NCBI RefSeq assembly: GCF_003581585.1
Contig: NZ_QXIR01000007.1
Span: forward strand, 62,001 to 126,000
Source of the DNA: Bacillus salacetis
GTDB taxonomy: Bacteria; Bacillota; Bacilli; Bacillales; Bacillaceae_B
Reading direction: 5' to 3'
Length of the DNA: 64,000 nt
Both the position numbers and the translations under genes were made by a program. The notes beneath the pieces were generated by a model. That model was given only the letters and a program-made list of their open reading frames with translations. It made no database searches and was not told where the DNA came from. This document shows positions 1 through 8,551 of this stretch, one piece after another (position 1 is the stretch's first letter; every line of letters begins with the position of its first letter).

Positions 1-441
1 CAGACTGTGAAAAAAGTGACAGAAGACTTTGAGGGACTTCGTTTCAACACAGGAATCTCGCAGATGATGGTATTCATCAATGACGCTTACAAAGCAGATG
101 TCCTGCCGAAGGAATATATCGAAGGTTTCGTAAAGCTGCTTGCACCGGTAACTCCTCATATCGCCGAAGAGCTTTGGAGCAAGCTGGGCCATGAAGGAAC
201 TCTTGCATATGCAGAGTGGCCGAAATATGATGAGTCCAAACTGGTAAGCAACGAAATCGAAATCGTCTTCCAGGTGAACGGTAAGGTTCGTGCGAAGCTG
301 ACGGTTCCACGCGATATCAGCAGAGATGAACTTGAAAAAATCGCCCTTGAAGATTCCAAAGTACAGGAATTCATTGAAGGCAAGACAGTTAGAAAAGTTA
401 TTGCTGTTCCAGGAAAACTTGTCAACATTGTTGCAAACTGA
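1..441 (+). CDS. leuS: Leucyl-tRNA synthetase, C-terminal part
   Basis: The frame is open from the window edge, so this is the 3' end of a gene that starts upstream. About 147 residues are visible. They match the class Ia synthetase anticodon-binding domain (motif [10 protein letters not shown]) followed by the small C-terminal domain typical of bacterial LeuRS ([12 protein letters not shown], then [19 protein letters not shown] at the end). The enzyme charges tRNA-Leu in the cytoplasm. A strong hairpin terminator follows at once. The gene is at the expected edge of the ytg/yto region of Bacillus. Identification is secure; only the catalytic half is missing. Confidence 0.97.
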   Translation, partial: QTVKKVTEDFEGLRFNTGISQMMVFINDAYKADVLPKEYIEGFVKLLAPVTPHIAEELWSKLGHEGTLAYAEWPKYDESKLVSNEIEIVFQVNGKVRAKLTVPRDISRDELEKIALEDSKVQEFIEGKTVRKVIAVPGKLVNIVAN

Positions 442-447
442 TTCTTG

Positions 448-487
448 AATGGCCGGTACCTTTATGGTGCCGGCCATCTTATTTTTC
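448..487 (+). terminator. Rho-independent terminator of leuS
   Basis: A GGCCGGTACC / GGTGCCGGCC stem with a short loop is followed by a T-rich run, 7 bases after the leuS stop codon. Confidence 0.9.
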
Positions 488-502
488 CCTGTTATAGAGC
501 TT

Positions 503-511
503 TGGTATAAT
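503..511 (+). promoter_or_regulatory. Extended -10 promoter of the rhodanese gene
   Basis: TGGTATAAT is a perfect extended -10 box (TG at 503-504, TATAAT at 506-511), 32 bases before the ATG. The region 17 bases upstream is T-rich but has no good -35 box, as is usual for extended -10 promoters. Confidence 0.6.
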
Positions 512-542
512 GAAAAAATAATGTTGAAAGGTGGTTACATCA

Positions 543-866
543 ATGCCAGACTATAAAACAATTACAACAGATGAGCTTAAGCAAAAGCTTGAGAATGGCG
601 AGCAGCTCGATCTTGTCGATGTCCGGGAAGACGAAGAGGTTGAAGAGGGCATGATCCCCCAGGCCAAGCATATCAAGATGGGGGACATTCCAGAGTCATT
701 GGACAAGCTGGATAAGAACAAAGAGTACATCCTGATCTGCCGTTCCGGCAACCGCAGCGGAAGAGTGGGTCAGTTCCTTCACGACCGCGGCTACAAGGTC
801 GTCAACATGGAAGGCGGCATGCTTGAGTGGGAAGGCGAATCAAAGCCTAAGGATCAATGCCTGTAA
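543..866 (+). CDS. Rhodanese-domain sulfurtransferase
   Basis: A single-domain rhodanese of 107 residues. The active-site loop CRSGNRSG, with the catalytic Cys that carries the persulfide, is at about residues 66-73. It follows the LVDVRE motif usual for the family's N-terminal half. Such proteins transfer sulfane sulfur in the cytoplasm; the acceptor cannot be read from sequence. The ATG at 543 is preferred to an in-frame GTG at 531, because AAAGGTGG lies 9 bases before the ATG and overlaps the GTG. The gene is a single unit with its own extended -10 promoter and terminator. Confidence 0.9.
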   Translation: MPDYKTITTDELKQKLENGEQLDLVDVREDEEVEEGMIPQAKHIKMGDIPESLDKLDKNKEYILICRSGNRSGRVGQFLHDRGYKVVNMEGGMLEWEGESKPKDQCL

Positions 867-875
867 GTTTGATTG

Positions 876-902
876 GAGCACGCTTTTGGCGTGCTTTTTT
901 GT
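876..902 (+). terminator. Terminator of the rhodanese gene
   Basis: AGCACGC / GCGTGCT stem with a 4-base loop, then a T run. Confidence 0.9.
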
Positions 903-989
903 ATTTTATATACTGCGACGTGGGGACAAGCTGCAGGAGAGCGGCGACAAGCCACCTTTCAGAATCGCTCATCGTCGTACTTTGTCGAA

Positions 990-1105
990 CGGTCGATAAA
1001 TATCAATAATCGCCGATAAATCTACAAAATCGCTGATAAAATTGAAAAATCGCCGATGAAATGGCTGAAATCGCTGATAAATTTGTAGAATCGCTGATAA
1101 AAGAT
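990..1105. repeat. Degenerate tandem repeat, period about 20 bp
   Basis: The core TCG(C/T)(C/T)GATAAA recurs at 1010, 1030, 1050, 1071 and 1091, with a shortened copy at 993. The bases between cores vary and in places form inverted pairs (CTACAAA near 1023, TTTGTAG near 1083). A related GATATTCGACA word recurs at about 1138 and 1222. The array fills the gap between the rhodanese terminator and the proS terminator. No gene is seen in it; open frames across it are low-complexity. Confidence 0.75.
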
Positions 1106-1252
1106 GCTCGCGCCACTGCTCAATTTCTCTGAAAGTTGATATTCGACAGGACAATGCTGATAAACGATACATGTGGGTTGTTATTCTACAAGGATTGGGC
1201 GATAAGCGACAAGGAAAGGCTGATATTCGACATGCTTGGAGTGTCATCGAAC

Positions 1253-1286
1253 AAAAAAGCCAGGACAGTAGATCCTGGCTTTCACC
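1253..1286 (-). terminator. Terminator of proS
   Basis: AAGCCAGGA / TCCTGGCTT stem. On the minus strand it is followed by TTTTTTG and lies just after the proS stop codon. Confidence 0.9.
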
Positions 1287-1288
1287 TT

Positions 1289-2719
1289 TTAGTAAGCCCG
1301 CGCCCAATAGATAAGCTGTTCCGCTTCTTTGCCGCAGCACACACATTCAGCTGCGACCTTTTCTTCTTCAAACGGAATGCAGCGGGATGTAGCGCCTGTT
1401 TCTTCTTTGATTTTATCTTCACAAGTTTGGTCACCGCACCACATAGCTTTGATGAATCCTTTGTTGGTGTTCAGCTTTTCAGAAAACTCTTCAAAATTTA
1501 ATGCAACACTTGTTTTTTCTTCTCGGTGCTTTAATGCTTTGTAAAACAGGTTGTTTTGTACTTCATCTAGAAGTTTGGCGATTTTGCTTTCCAGCTCATC
1601 CAGACTTACGGTTACTTTTTCACCAGTATCCCGGCGGGCGATGATCACCTGATTTTGCTCAATATCACGAGGGCCGGCTTCCAATCGAAGAGGGATTCCT
1701 TTCATTTCATATTCATTGAACTTCCAGCCCGGTTTCTTATCACTTGCATCGATTCCAACGCGGAACGAACCGGCTAATCGGTCCTTTAGACCATACGCAA
1801 AATCGAGTACACCTTCTTTGTGCTGGGCGATTGGCACAATCATCAATTGTGTAGGTGCTGCCTTAGGCGGGATGACGAGCCCTCGATCATCGCCATGGAC
1901 CATGATCATGGCACCGATGATCCTTGTTGTGAAGCCCCAGGAAGTCTGCTGGACATATTGGAGATTCCCTTCCCTGTCAGAGAATTGAATTCCGAATGCT
2001 TTGGCAAATCCGTCCCCTAAATGATGTGATGTGCCGGATTGAAGCGCTTTTCCATCATGCATCAGGCTTTCAATAGTATACGTATATTTAGCACCTGCAA
2101 ATTTTTCTTTTTCTGTTTTTTGGCCTTTAATGACAGGAATGGCAAGGATGTTTTCGCAAAGTTCCGCATAGACATCCAGCATTTTCACGGTTTCTTCATG
2201 TGCCTCTTCATCTGTTTCATGGCAGGTATGGCCTTCCTGCCAGAGAAATTCAAGTGTGCGCAGGAATGGCCTCGTCGTTTTTTCCCATCTCACTACATTT
2301 GCCCATTGGTTATACAGCTTAGGCAGATCGCGGTAAGAATGGATGATGTTTTTATAGTGCTCGCCGAATAGGACTTCGGATGTCGGACGGACACAAAGGC
2401 GTTCCTGCAGTTCTTCATCACCTCCGTGTGTGACCCAGGCTACTTCAGGGGCAAAGCCTTCAATGTGGTCTTTTTCCCTTTGCAGCAGGCTTTCAGGGAT
2501 AAAAAGAGGCATATAGACATTTTCATGGCCTGTTTCTTTGATTCTATTATCCAGCTCATCTTTGATGTTTTCCCAAAGGGCGTATCCGTACGGTCGAATA
2601 ATCATTGACCCCCGGACACTGGAATAATCGATCAATTCGGCTTTTGTTACGACATCGGTATACCACTGGGCGAAATCTTCATCCATGCCAGTGATGCTTT
2701 TTACAAACTCTTTTCCCAT
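1289..2719 (-). CDS. proS: Prolyl-tRNA synthetase, short (archaeal/eukaryote-like) type
   Basis: A class II synthetase of 476 residues. Visible motifs include RPTSE (motif 2 side), the TTRPFLRT and GHT segments, and a Cys-rich C-terminal domain ending near WARAY. It lacks the YbaK-like editing insertion of the long bacterial ProS (about 565 residues in B. subtilis). It therefore belongs to the short type that some Bacillus species carry in addition to, or in place of, the long enzyme. The start is the ATG at 2719, with GGAGGTGC 7 bases upstream; an in-frame upstream extension to 2776 has no such site. Transcription comes from a proline T-box leader about 300 bases upstream. Whether a long proS exists elsewhere in this genome cannot be seen. 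Confidence 0.93.
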   Translation of the reverse strand: MGKEFVKSITGMDEDFAQWYTDVVTKAELIDYSSVRGSMIIRPYGYALWENIKDELDNRIKETGHENVYMPLFIPESLLQREKDHIEGFAPEVAWVTHGGDEELQERLCVRPTSEVLFGEHYKNIIHSYRDLPKLYNQWANVVRWEKTTRPFLRTLEFLWQEGHTCHETDEEAHEETVKMLDVYAELCENILAIPVIKGQKTEKEKFAGAKYTYTIESLMHDGKALQSGTSHHLGDGFAKAFGIQFSDREGNLQYVQQTSWGFTTRIIGAMIMVHGDDRGLVIPPKAAPTQLMIVPIAQHKEGVLDFAYGLKDRLAGSFRVGIDASDKKPGWKFNEYEMKGIPLRLEAGPRDIEQNQVIIARRDTGEKVTVSLDELESKIAKLLDEVQNNLFYKALKHREEKTSVALNFEEFSEKLNTNKGFIKAMWCGDQTCEDKIKEETGATSRCIPFEEEKVAAECVCCGKEAEQLIYWARAY

Positions 2720-2749
2720 TCCTTGCACCTCCGATTTTCTTGTGGAAAT

Positions 2750-2892
2750 AGTAGTTGATTTCCGCTCCAGGTGCACGACTCCGCGGGACGGGCGGTTAGC
2801 CTCCTCGGCTGCGCCTGCGGGGTTACGTTCCAGTAGGTATGTAACCTTGGTTTCACCTGTCCCGCTGATCCCGCAGGAGGTCGCACACCTTC
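2750..2892 (-). repeat. GC-rich palindromic interspersed repeat between T-box and proS
   Basis: Read on the minus strand, this runs CGACCTCCTGCGGGATCAGC, GGGACAGGTG, CCCCGCAGGCGCAG, CCGAGGAGGCTAACCGCC, CGTCCCGCGGA, CACCTGGAGCGGAAATCAAC. It matches my memory of an abundant non-coding repeat of Bacillaceae intergenic regions. It is much richer in G+C than its surroundings. A segment of about 30 bases with the inverted pair GGTTAC / GTAACC interrupts it after CAGGTG. Only one copy is in the window, so repeat status rests on prior knowledge. Confidence 0.6.
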
Positions 2893-3002
2893 CTCTCCAA
2901 TCAATGCATTTGAAAAAGGACTAACAGCATGAAAATCAAAAACACATTTGAAATTTTCTTCTTGCAAAGCTAAAGAATTAAATTAAATTTAAGATGATAA
3001 AA

Positions 3003-3228
3003 ACAAAAAAGCCCTGCTATGTCAGGGACCAGAAAAACTGGCGGTACCACCCTGATTCAAAGCAAAGCTTTACTCTCGTATCATGATAACGGTTTGAACC
3101 GCTGTATGCGCTACAGAACTTAGAAGGCAGGTTCGGATGGAGGCCAATAGGAGCCTTGCAGCATGGAGCTCCCTCTCTGTCAGTGACCGGATCATCCTAA
3201 TGATCCTTCATCAATGTTTCGGTATTTT
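3003..3228 (-). ncRNA. T-box riboswitch leader, proline specific
   Basis: On the minus strand the leader shows the conserved T-box AGGGTGGTACCGCC (3053-3040). It is followed by the CCCTG / CAGGG terminator stem and a T run (3031-3003). Stem I carries the specifier loop GAA-CCT-G, so the specifier codon is CCT (Pro) at 3131-3129. This agrees with the downstream proS. By the known mechanism, uncharged tRNA-Pro binds the specifier and the T-box bulge and favours the antiterminator, so proS is expressed under proline starvation. Confidence 0.93.
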
Positions 3229-3233
3229 TAAGT

Positions 3234-3262
3234 ATTATATTTATCCCGGAAGAAAAAGTCAA
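3234..3262 (-). promoter_or_regulatory. SigA promoter of the T-box/proS transcript
   Basis: On the minus strand, TTGACT (3262-3257), a 17-base spacer, then TATAAT (3239-3234). The predicted start is near 3227, at the 5' edge of the T-box fold. Confidence 0.85.
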
Positions 3263-3389
3263 TTTATATTTTTTAGTTTACGATGTTTGGTGTAAGTATG
3301 CGGATTGGTAACAGGCACCTGAACATGACTGAAAATTAGAAAAACTGGGTAGGATGTTACTAGAATATGTGAAAAAGGGAGAAATGAGC

Positions 3390-3575
3390 ATGATCCAGGT
3401 GAAGGTGTTTGATTATGAGCATGAAAAGGATTTGGAGAAGGATATGAACAGCTTTCTCAAGTCGGTGGAGGAAGACAGTATCGTTGATATCAAATATCAC
3501 GTGGCCGCGATGCATGAAGACGAAGACGATGAGCAAATCTATTGTTTTTCTGCGATGATCGTCTATAAAAAATGA
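3390..3575 (+). CDS. cse60: Sporulation protein Cse60
   Basis: A small acidic protein of 61 residues. It starts MIQVKVFDYEHEKDLE and ends YCFSAMIVYKK, closely matching Cse60 of B. subtilis, a mother-cell protein made under SigE during sporulation. Its biochemical role is unknown. The ATG at 3390 is preferred because GGGAGA lies about 7 bases before it; the ATG at 3384 would be too close. It is a single gene followed by a long palindrome that can terminate it. It supports a spore-forming host. Confidence 0.85.
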   Translation: MIQVKVFDYEHEKDLEKDMNSFLKSVEEDSIVDIKYHVAAMHEDEDDEQIYCFSAMIVYKK

Positions 3576-3580
3576 ACAGT

Positions 3581-3643
3581 AACACTTTAGCGCTTTAAAG
3601 CATCCGGGGATTGTCCCCGGATGCTTTAAAGCGCTAAAGTGTT
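3581..3643. repeat. Perfect 30-bp palindrome, GGGGA-N3-TCCCC family copy 1
   Basis: Two perfect 30-base arms (3581-3610 and 3614-3643) flank a TTG loop. The core is CCGGGGATTGTCCCCGG and the outer stem contains TTTAGCGCTTTAAAGC. T residues follow on the plus strand, so it can end cse60 transcription. Related copies are at 46721-46777 and 63532-63590. Confidence 0.9.
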
Positions 3644-3651
3644 TTTGGTTA

Positions 3652-4929
3652 TTAGTATTGTCCCAGTGCACTTAAGGCGGCGTTTGCGCCGGCGAGCCTT
3701 CCGGTGACGAGAGCGGAGGTAATGTTGTATCCGCCTGTATAACCGTGGATGTCGAGGACTTCTCCGCAGAAGAACAGCCCGTCCATTTTTTTCGAAGCCA
3801 TTGTCTTTGGATGGATTTCCTTGACCGATACGCCGCCGCCGGTAACGAATGCTTTTTCAATCGAGAGTGTACCGTTCACAGTAAAGGTGAACCCTTTGGC
3901 AAGACGCGCAAGGTCCCTGATTTTTTCACCTGAGAGGGTGATTCCCTTTTGATCGGGATCGATTTCAGCCCGTTCCAGGAGGAATAATAGATACCGTTCA
4001 GGCAAAATTCCCTTCAGGATATTTTTGACGGCCTTTTTCTCTTCTTCCTTTTTGATGAGAGAGTTCAATTCCTGGAACAGCATTTCTTCGTTTTTATCCG
4101 GGATGCTGTCGATATGCATGGTAACATGAGTCAGATTCCATTTTTTCATCGCTTTGACGACATACTGGCTGCACCGCAGCACGGCAGGACCGGAAATTCC
4201 GAGATGGGTAAAAATCATGTCCATCCTGTGGGTGATCAGTGACTTCCCTTTTGGATTCAATACACTCAGTTCAACCCCGCGGAGAGATAATCCCTGCAGT
4301 TCCCGTTCTTTGATGAAGGGCTCATCAGATGTTAAAGGAACTTCAGTAGGAAATAAATCGGTGATTGTATGACCGGCTTCTTGAGCCCATGCATACCCAT
4401 CCCCTGTCGAACCGGTATGGGGAACGGATTTTCCGCCCACCGCAATGATGACAGATCCCGCTGAGAATGTTTCGCCGGTTTCCAATGTCACACCCGCAGT
4501 CCGCCCGTTCTCATAATTCACTTTTTTGACCGGTGAATTCTTCCTGATATCCACTCCCAACTCATCCATACGATTCAGAAGGGCATCGACGACGGATTGT
4601 GCCTTGTTCGAAACAGGGAACATCCTGCCGTGATCTTCTTCCTTGAGTTCAATCCCAAGTTTTTCAAAAAAGGCAATGATATCTTCATTGTTGAACTCCG
4701 AGAAGGCGCTGTAGAGGAAGCGCCCATTCCCGGGGATGTGTTTGATGATTTCATCAATTGGCAGCCTGTTCGTGACATTACAGCGCCCGCCGCCTGAAAT
4801 CGCCAGCTTTCTTCCCAGTTTGTTTCCTTTATCAATCAGGAGGACTTTCCCGCCGTTTTCTCCAGCAGCGATGGAGGCCATCAGTCCTGATGGCCCGCCT
4901 CCGATTACAATTACATCATATTTTTTCAA
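3652..4929 (-). CDS. ytfP: HI0933-type FAD-dependent oxidoreductase YtfP
   Basis: A flavoprotein of 425 residues. The N-terminal dinucleotide-binding motif GGGPSG follows DVIVI. The family signature GGGRCNVTN comes near residue 50, and [10 protein letters not shown] and [15 protein letters not shown] lie near the C-terminus. The family binds FAD, but the substrate is unknown. The TTG at 4929 gives [12 protein letters not shown], matching the N-terminus I recall for B. subtilis YtfP. GGTGG lies 5 bases before it, and an upstream in-frame TTG at 4941 overlaps that site. It converges on cse60 and diverges from ytgP, as in the conserved neighbourhood. Confidence 0.88.
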   Translation of the reverse strand: MKKYDVIVIGGGPSGLMASIAAGENGGKVLLIDKGNKLGRKLAISGGGRCNVTNRLPIDEIIKHIPGNGRFLYSAFSEFNNEDIIAFFEKLGIELKEEDHGRMFPVSNKAQSVVDALLNRMDELGVDIRKNSPVKKVNYENGRTAGVTLETGETFSAGSVIIAVGGKSVPHTGSTGDGYAWAQEAGHTITDLFPTEVPLTSDEPFIKERELQGLSLRGVELSVLNPKGKSLITHRMDMIFTHLGISGPAVLRCSQYVVKAMKKWNLTHVTMHIDSIPDKNEEMLFQELNSLIKKEEEKKAVKNILKGILPERYLLFLLERAEIDPDQKGITLSGEKIRDLARLAKGFTFTVNGTLSIEKAFVTGGGVSVKEIHPKTMASKKMDGLFFCGEVLDIHGYTGGYNITSALVTGRLAGANAALSALGQY

Positions 4930-5081
4930 TAGTTCCACCAACTTTCACGCAGTCACGCTAATTTTAATGCTATTTGCCATAGATTACAAACTATTCCCCG
5001 ATAGCTTTCTAGTTGTTTTTCAGATGACTGAATAGTAAACTACCTATAGTGTGAAATTAGAAGTTTCGGAAGGGAATTTTT

Positions 5082-6704
5082 ATGTCATCGACTTTAATTA
5101 GAGGTACGTTTATTTTAACGCTCGGCGTATTCATTTCAAAGTTTCTCGGTCTTTTTTTTGTTATACCGTTTTACGCTTTACTTGGCAATGAAGTGGAACC
5201 GACTTCCTTGTACTCTTACGGATATGTCCCTTATACGATATTTTTGACGATTGCGACGGCAGGAGTTCCGCTCGCGGTGTCAAAGTTCATTTCGAAATAT
5301 AATTCTCTCCAGGAATACAGCGTCGGAAGGAAACTCTTTAAATCCGGCCTGGTGTTGATGACCCTTACCGGCATCGTTTCATTTCTGATTATGTATGCAT
5401 TTGCACCATTCTTTGCGAAAATCACCATCCCAAGTAATGAGCAGGTTATAACCGTTGCGCAGGTTACGACGGTCATCAGGGCTGTCAGCTTCGCCTTGAT
5501 CATCATCCCGTTCATGAGTTTGATCAGGGGATTCTTTCAAGGCCATAATTCGATGGGTCCGACGGCTGTATCTCAGGTCATCGAGCAGATCGTCAGGATC
5601 GTCTTCCTGCTCGTCGGGGTGTATGTCGTCCTGTATGTCATCAAAGGCGAAATGACGACTGCAATCAGTGTAGCAACTTTCGGAGCATTTGTCGGAGGGG
5701 CGGCCAGCCTTGCCTCCCTGATTTGGTACTGGTTCAAAAGAAAGCCTCATTTCGATAAGATGCTTGAAGAGGACAAAGGAACCATTGATATCTCATTGGT
5801 GGAAATCTATAAAGAGATCATCGCCTATTCGATTCCTTTTATATTTGTAGGGATTGCGAATCCGCTGTTTCAGCTTGTGGATCAGGTTACATTCAACAGG
5901 GCAATGGCAGCAATCGGAAATGCTGATGTTGCGGACACGGCATTTGGTGTGCTGAACTTTGCTGCACATAAGCTTGTCATCATACCAGTCTCCCTGGCGA
6001 CTGCCTTTTCGATGTCCCTGCTCCCATTAATCACATCAGCTTTTACACAGAACGAATATGGGAAGATGAACCGCCAGCTTGACCAGACATTCCAAATCCT
6101 GCTGTTCCTGACCATTCCGGCTGCTCTGGGAATCTCTTTACTCGCTGAGCCGACCTACACATTATTCTACAGCCACAGCGACCTGGGGACAGAGGTATTA
6201 AGGACGTATGCGCCTGTCGCGATTTTATTCGCGCTGTTTGCCGTCACCGCAGCGATCCTGCAGGGGATCGATAAGCAGAAGTATACGATTCTCAGCCTGC
6301 TTGTCGGATTGCTGGTAAAATTGGCATTGAATATCCCATTAATCAAATTGATGGAAACACAAGGTGCGATCCTCGCTACAACACTGGGATACCTTGCTGC
6401 AACAGTCATCAATCTCATTGTTATAAGAATTTACGGCAACTATCAATACAAAACAGTTTTCAGAAGAACCCTGCTCATTGTAATGTTTAATCTGGTTATG
6501 GCAGCTGTGGTCGTTATCTTATATGGAATACTGTCCCAATTCCTTGATCCTTCTGCTAAGATGCAGGCCATTCTCCTTGTGGCGGTCTGCGGTCTGGCCG
6601 GGGCCGGTATTTACTTCTACTTGAGCTTCAGGTCAAGGCTTGCGGACAGATTGTTCGGAGAGCGCGCTGCCAAAGTCAGAAGGAAATTAAAGCTGGGGCA
6701 GTAG
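5082..6704 (+). CDS. murJ: MurJ-type lipid II flippase / polysaccharide export protein YtgP
   Basis: An integral membrane protein of 540 residues in the MATE-like MVF/SpoVB family, with about 14 hydrophobic segments. It starts MSSTLIRGTFILTLGVFISK, as YtgP homologues do, and ends with a basic tail. B. subtilis YtgP (MurJ) moves lipid II across the membrane for peptidoglycan synthesis and is redundant with Amj. GGAAGGGA precedes the ATG. It is a single gene closed by a strong terminator shared with the convergent small gene downstream. Assignment to the YtgP branch rather than SpoVB rests on the N-terminus and on the location. Confidence 0.88.
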   Translation: MSSTLIRGTFILTLGVFISKFLGLFFVIPFYALLGNEVEPTSLYSYGYVPYTIFLTIATAGVPLAVSKFISKYNSLQEYSVGRKLFKSGLVLMTLTGIVSFLIMYAFAPFFAKITIPSNEQVITVAQVTTVIRAVSFALIIIPFMSLIRGFFQGHNSMGPTAVSQVIEQIVRIVFLLVGVYVVLYVIKGEMTTAISVATFGAFVGGAASLASLIWYWFKRKPHFDKMLEEDKGTIDISLVEIYKEIIAYSIPFIFVGIANPLFQLVDQVTFNRAMAAIGNADVADTAFGVLNFAAHKLVIIPVSLATAFSMSLLPLITSAFTQNEYGKMNRQLDQTFQILLFLTIPAALGISLLAEPTYTLFYSHSDLGTEVLRTYAPVAILFALFAVTAAILQGIDKQKYTILSLLVGLLVKLALNIPLIKLMETQGAILATTLGYLAATVINLIVIRIYGNYQYKTVFRRTLLIVMFNLVMAAVVVILYGILSQFLDPSAKMQAILLVAVCGLAGAGIYFYLSFRSRLADRLFGERAAKVRRKLKLGQ

Positions 6705-6745
6705 TAGTAATTCCTTTTATAGAAATCCACAGTAACGATACAATA

Positions 6746-6790
6746 TAAAGAGGTGAACTTTATCGCAAAGTCACCTCTTCCTTTTTTTAT
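6746..6790. terminator. Bidirectional terminator between ytgP and the 73-residue gene
   Basis: AAAGAGGTGA / TCACCTCTTT outer stem with an inner CTTT / AAAG pair, and a T run on the plus strand. Confidence 0.85.
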
Positions 6791-6805
6791 GTGAATGTTG
6801 ACAGG

Positions 6806-7027
6806 CTAATAACCGAGTTGTCTTTGGATCCTGTCAACCTGGCGCTCCAGACGGTCCACCCTGCGGTCAAGCCGCTGAATCTGTCTTTCTGCACGCTCCA
6901 ATCTGTTATCATAAGAACCATAACCGCCGCCGTATCCGCCGCCAAAACTCTCGCCGTAGCCCGGCACTTGGGGGAACTGCGGCTGTGGAAAGAAATATCC
7001 GCCCTGTCCTTGCTGTCTATGATACAT
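6806..7027 (-). CDS. Small Gly/Gln-rich protein with C-terminal coiled coil
   Basis: A protein of 73 residues with two parts. Residues 1-40 are rich in Gly, Tyr, Gln and Pro (repeats like GGGYGGGYG). Residues 41-70 are a charged heptad pattern with regular Arg and Leu (RLERAERQIQRLDRRVDRLE), a likely coiled coil. There is no signal peptide or membrane segment. GAGGTG lies 7 bases before the ATG. The composition resembles small coat or crust-associated spore proteins of Bacillus, but I do not recognise a specific family, so this role is only inferred. Confidence 0.75.
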   Translation of the reverse strand: MYHRQQGQGGYFFPQPQFPQVPGYGESFGGGYGGGYGSYDNRLERAERQIQRLDRRVDRLERQVDRIQRQLGY

Positions 7028-7123
7028 ATGTGCACACCTCGCAGTTTAATATACTCGCTACAGCCTATGCACCTCACTTTAGAAAGGTATAGGCCAACAC
7101 CTAAATGATGGGAAGTGAAAAGG

Positions 7124-7843
7124 ATGAGAATTGATAAATTGCTGTCCAATATGGGATTTGGAAGCAGAAAAGAAGTCAAAAAGCATTTAAAAGGCGGAGG
7201 AACCGTGGTAAATGGGGAAACGGTCAAAGATCCCAAGTTCCAGGTCGATCCTGAAAAAGACACGGTCATCGTCCATGGGGAAGAGGTTACCTATAAAGAA
7301 TTTGTTTACCTGATGATGAATAAACCGCCGGGAGTCCTTTCTGCTACCGAGGATACAGAAGGGGAAACTGTCATCGACCTCCTTGAGATGGAAGACCAGA
7401 TCTTCAATCCATTTCCTGTTGGAAGGCTTGATAAGGAGACAGAGGGATTATTGCTGATCACGAATGATGGACAGCTTTCCCATCAGCTCCTCTCACCCAA
7501 GAAACACGTACCGAAAACCTACTTTTCTATAATAGATGGAGAGGTGACTGAAGAAGATGTGAAGGCATTTGCTGAAGGTGTTACTTTGGATGACGGCTAT
7601 GAAACGAAACCGGGGGAACTTGAAATCATTTCTTCAGGCATGCGTTCGGAAATCAACTTGACGATCACGGAAGGGAAATTCCACCAGGTGAAAAGAATGT
7701 TCGAATCTGTTGGCAAAAGAGTCATCTATCTTAAAAGAATTTCAATGGGACCGCTGCCCCTTGATGAAACGCTTGAGCTTGGGGAATACCGCGAGCTGAC
7801 GGATGAAGAAGTAGAGGAATTGAAGGATTATAAGCAGGAGTAA
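7124..7843 (+). CDS. RsuA-family rRNA pseudouridine synthase
   Basis: A protein of 239 residues. The N-terminal S4 RNA-binding domain covers about residues 1-60 (MRIDKLLSNMGFGSRKEVKK). The RsuA/RluB/E/F catalytic domain follows, with the motif GRLDKETEGLLLIT around residue 103; its Asp is the catalytic residue. The motif FHQVKRMF is near the C-terminus. It isomerises a uridine in rRNA, probably in 16S as for RsuA. The ATG at 7124 is chosen over the GTG at 7115, because GGAAG is 8 bases before the ATG. A similar gene adjoins ytgP in B. subtilis. Confidence 0.9.
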   Translation: MRIDKLLSNMGFGSRKEVKKHLKGGGTVVNGETVKDPKFQVDPEKDTVIVHGEEVTYKEFVYLMMNKPPGVLSATEDTEGETVIDLLEMEDQIFNPFPVGRLDKETEGLLLITNDGQLSHQLLSPKKHVPKTYFSIIDGEVTEEDVKAFAEGVTLDDGYETKPGELEIISSGMRSEINLTITEGKFHQVKRMFESVGKRVIYLKRISMGPLPLDETLELGEYRELTDEEVEELKDYKQE

Positions 7844-7949
7844 GGAGTTTCTCCAGTACTGGCGTCTGCACTTTAAGTCTTGGGGGCCCAGTGGGTGTCC
7901 GATAGTCCGTGTCTGTCAAATATTTGATCATGGAATCGCTGACCTGCAG

Positions 7950-7985
7950 AAAAAGAGCTGGTGCTTAGGCATCAGCTCTTTTGTG
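7950..7985 (+). terminator. Terminator downstream of the pseudouridine synthase
   Basis: AAAAGAGCTGGTGC / GCATCAGCTCTTTT stem with a TTAG loop, about 105 bases after the stop. The gap before it holds no gene. Confidence 0.8.
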
Positions 7986-8031
7986 TAGTTTTATACTCAA
8001 AAAAATTACGTTTCCAGTTTCAGCTATGTAG

Positions 8032-8253
8032 CTAGGAGGTCATTTTAACCTTCTTTTCCGTCGTTGTCCACTGGCCCCGGCAAGGACTCTCTACCAAGTC
8101 ATTGTAAGCCAAAACATTCAGATCTCTTTGAATGGTGCGCGGAGTAATACTGAACTCATCTACAAGGTCCTGTGTGGTCACAGTGCCATTATTTTTAATA
8201 TAAATGTAGATGGATTTGATTCGAGTCAGCATTCGATTTGTTGAAGGTTTCAA
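8032..8253 (-). CDS. ytzE: DeoR-type HTH regulator YtzE
   Basis: A protein of 73 residues that is almost only a DeoR-type winged helix (KNNGTVTTQDLVDEFSITPRTIQRDLNVL), with a short basic tail ending KKVKMTS. It closely matches B. subtilis YtzE (about 71 residues). It lacks the sugar-phosphate sensing domain of full-length DeoR proteins, so this is its normal size and not a truncation. The start is a TTG with GGGAGTGG upstream. Its target genes are unknown. It is divergent from the ABC pair that follows, with about 300 bases between them in which I see only A+T-rich sequence. Confidence 0.85.
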   Translation of the reverse strand: MKPSTNRMLTRIKSIYIYIKNNGTVTTQDLVDEFSITPRTIQRDLNVLAYNDLVESPCRGQWTTTEKKVKMTS

Positions 8254-8551
8254 AGAACCACTCCCTCATCTTTTTTCCCAAAGGCAAGCCTGCATAAAGC
8301 TTAAGAGTTTCTACTCATCAAGGAATATATTCCGTTTGAGACAGCTCCTTTTCATTTGGTTTTCATAGATGCCGGAACACCTTTATTGTACTCCTCTTCA
8401 GCCGTGATTTCTAGAAAAATGTCCAAATTTACAAAAAATTAAACGTTTCTTAACAGCCTTATACATTTATTATATGTGGATGATAGAAAAAAATTAAAAA
8501 AATCAGAACCTTTTTTCCGATAATCCGTATTTACTAGAGGAGGGAATAGCG

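Noticed and set aside
969-1346. Open frame of 125 residues on the minus strand, and an overlapping plus-strand frame at 1136-1501
   Set aside because: They run through the 20-bp tandem array and the proS end; composition is that of the repeat and no ribosome site is present.
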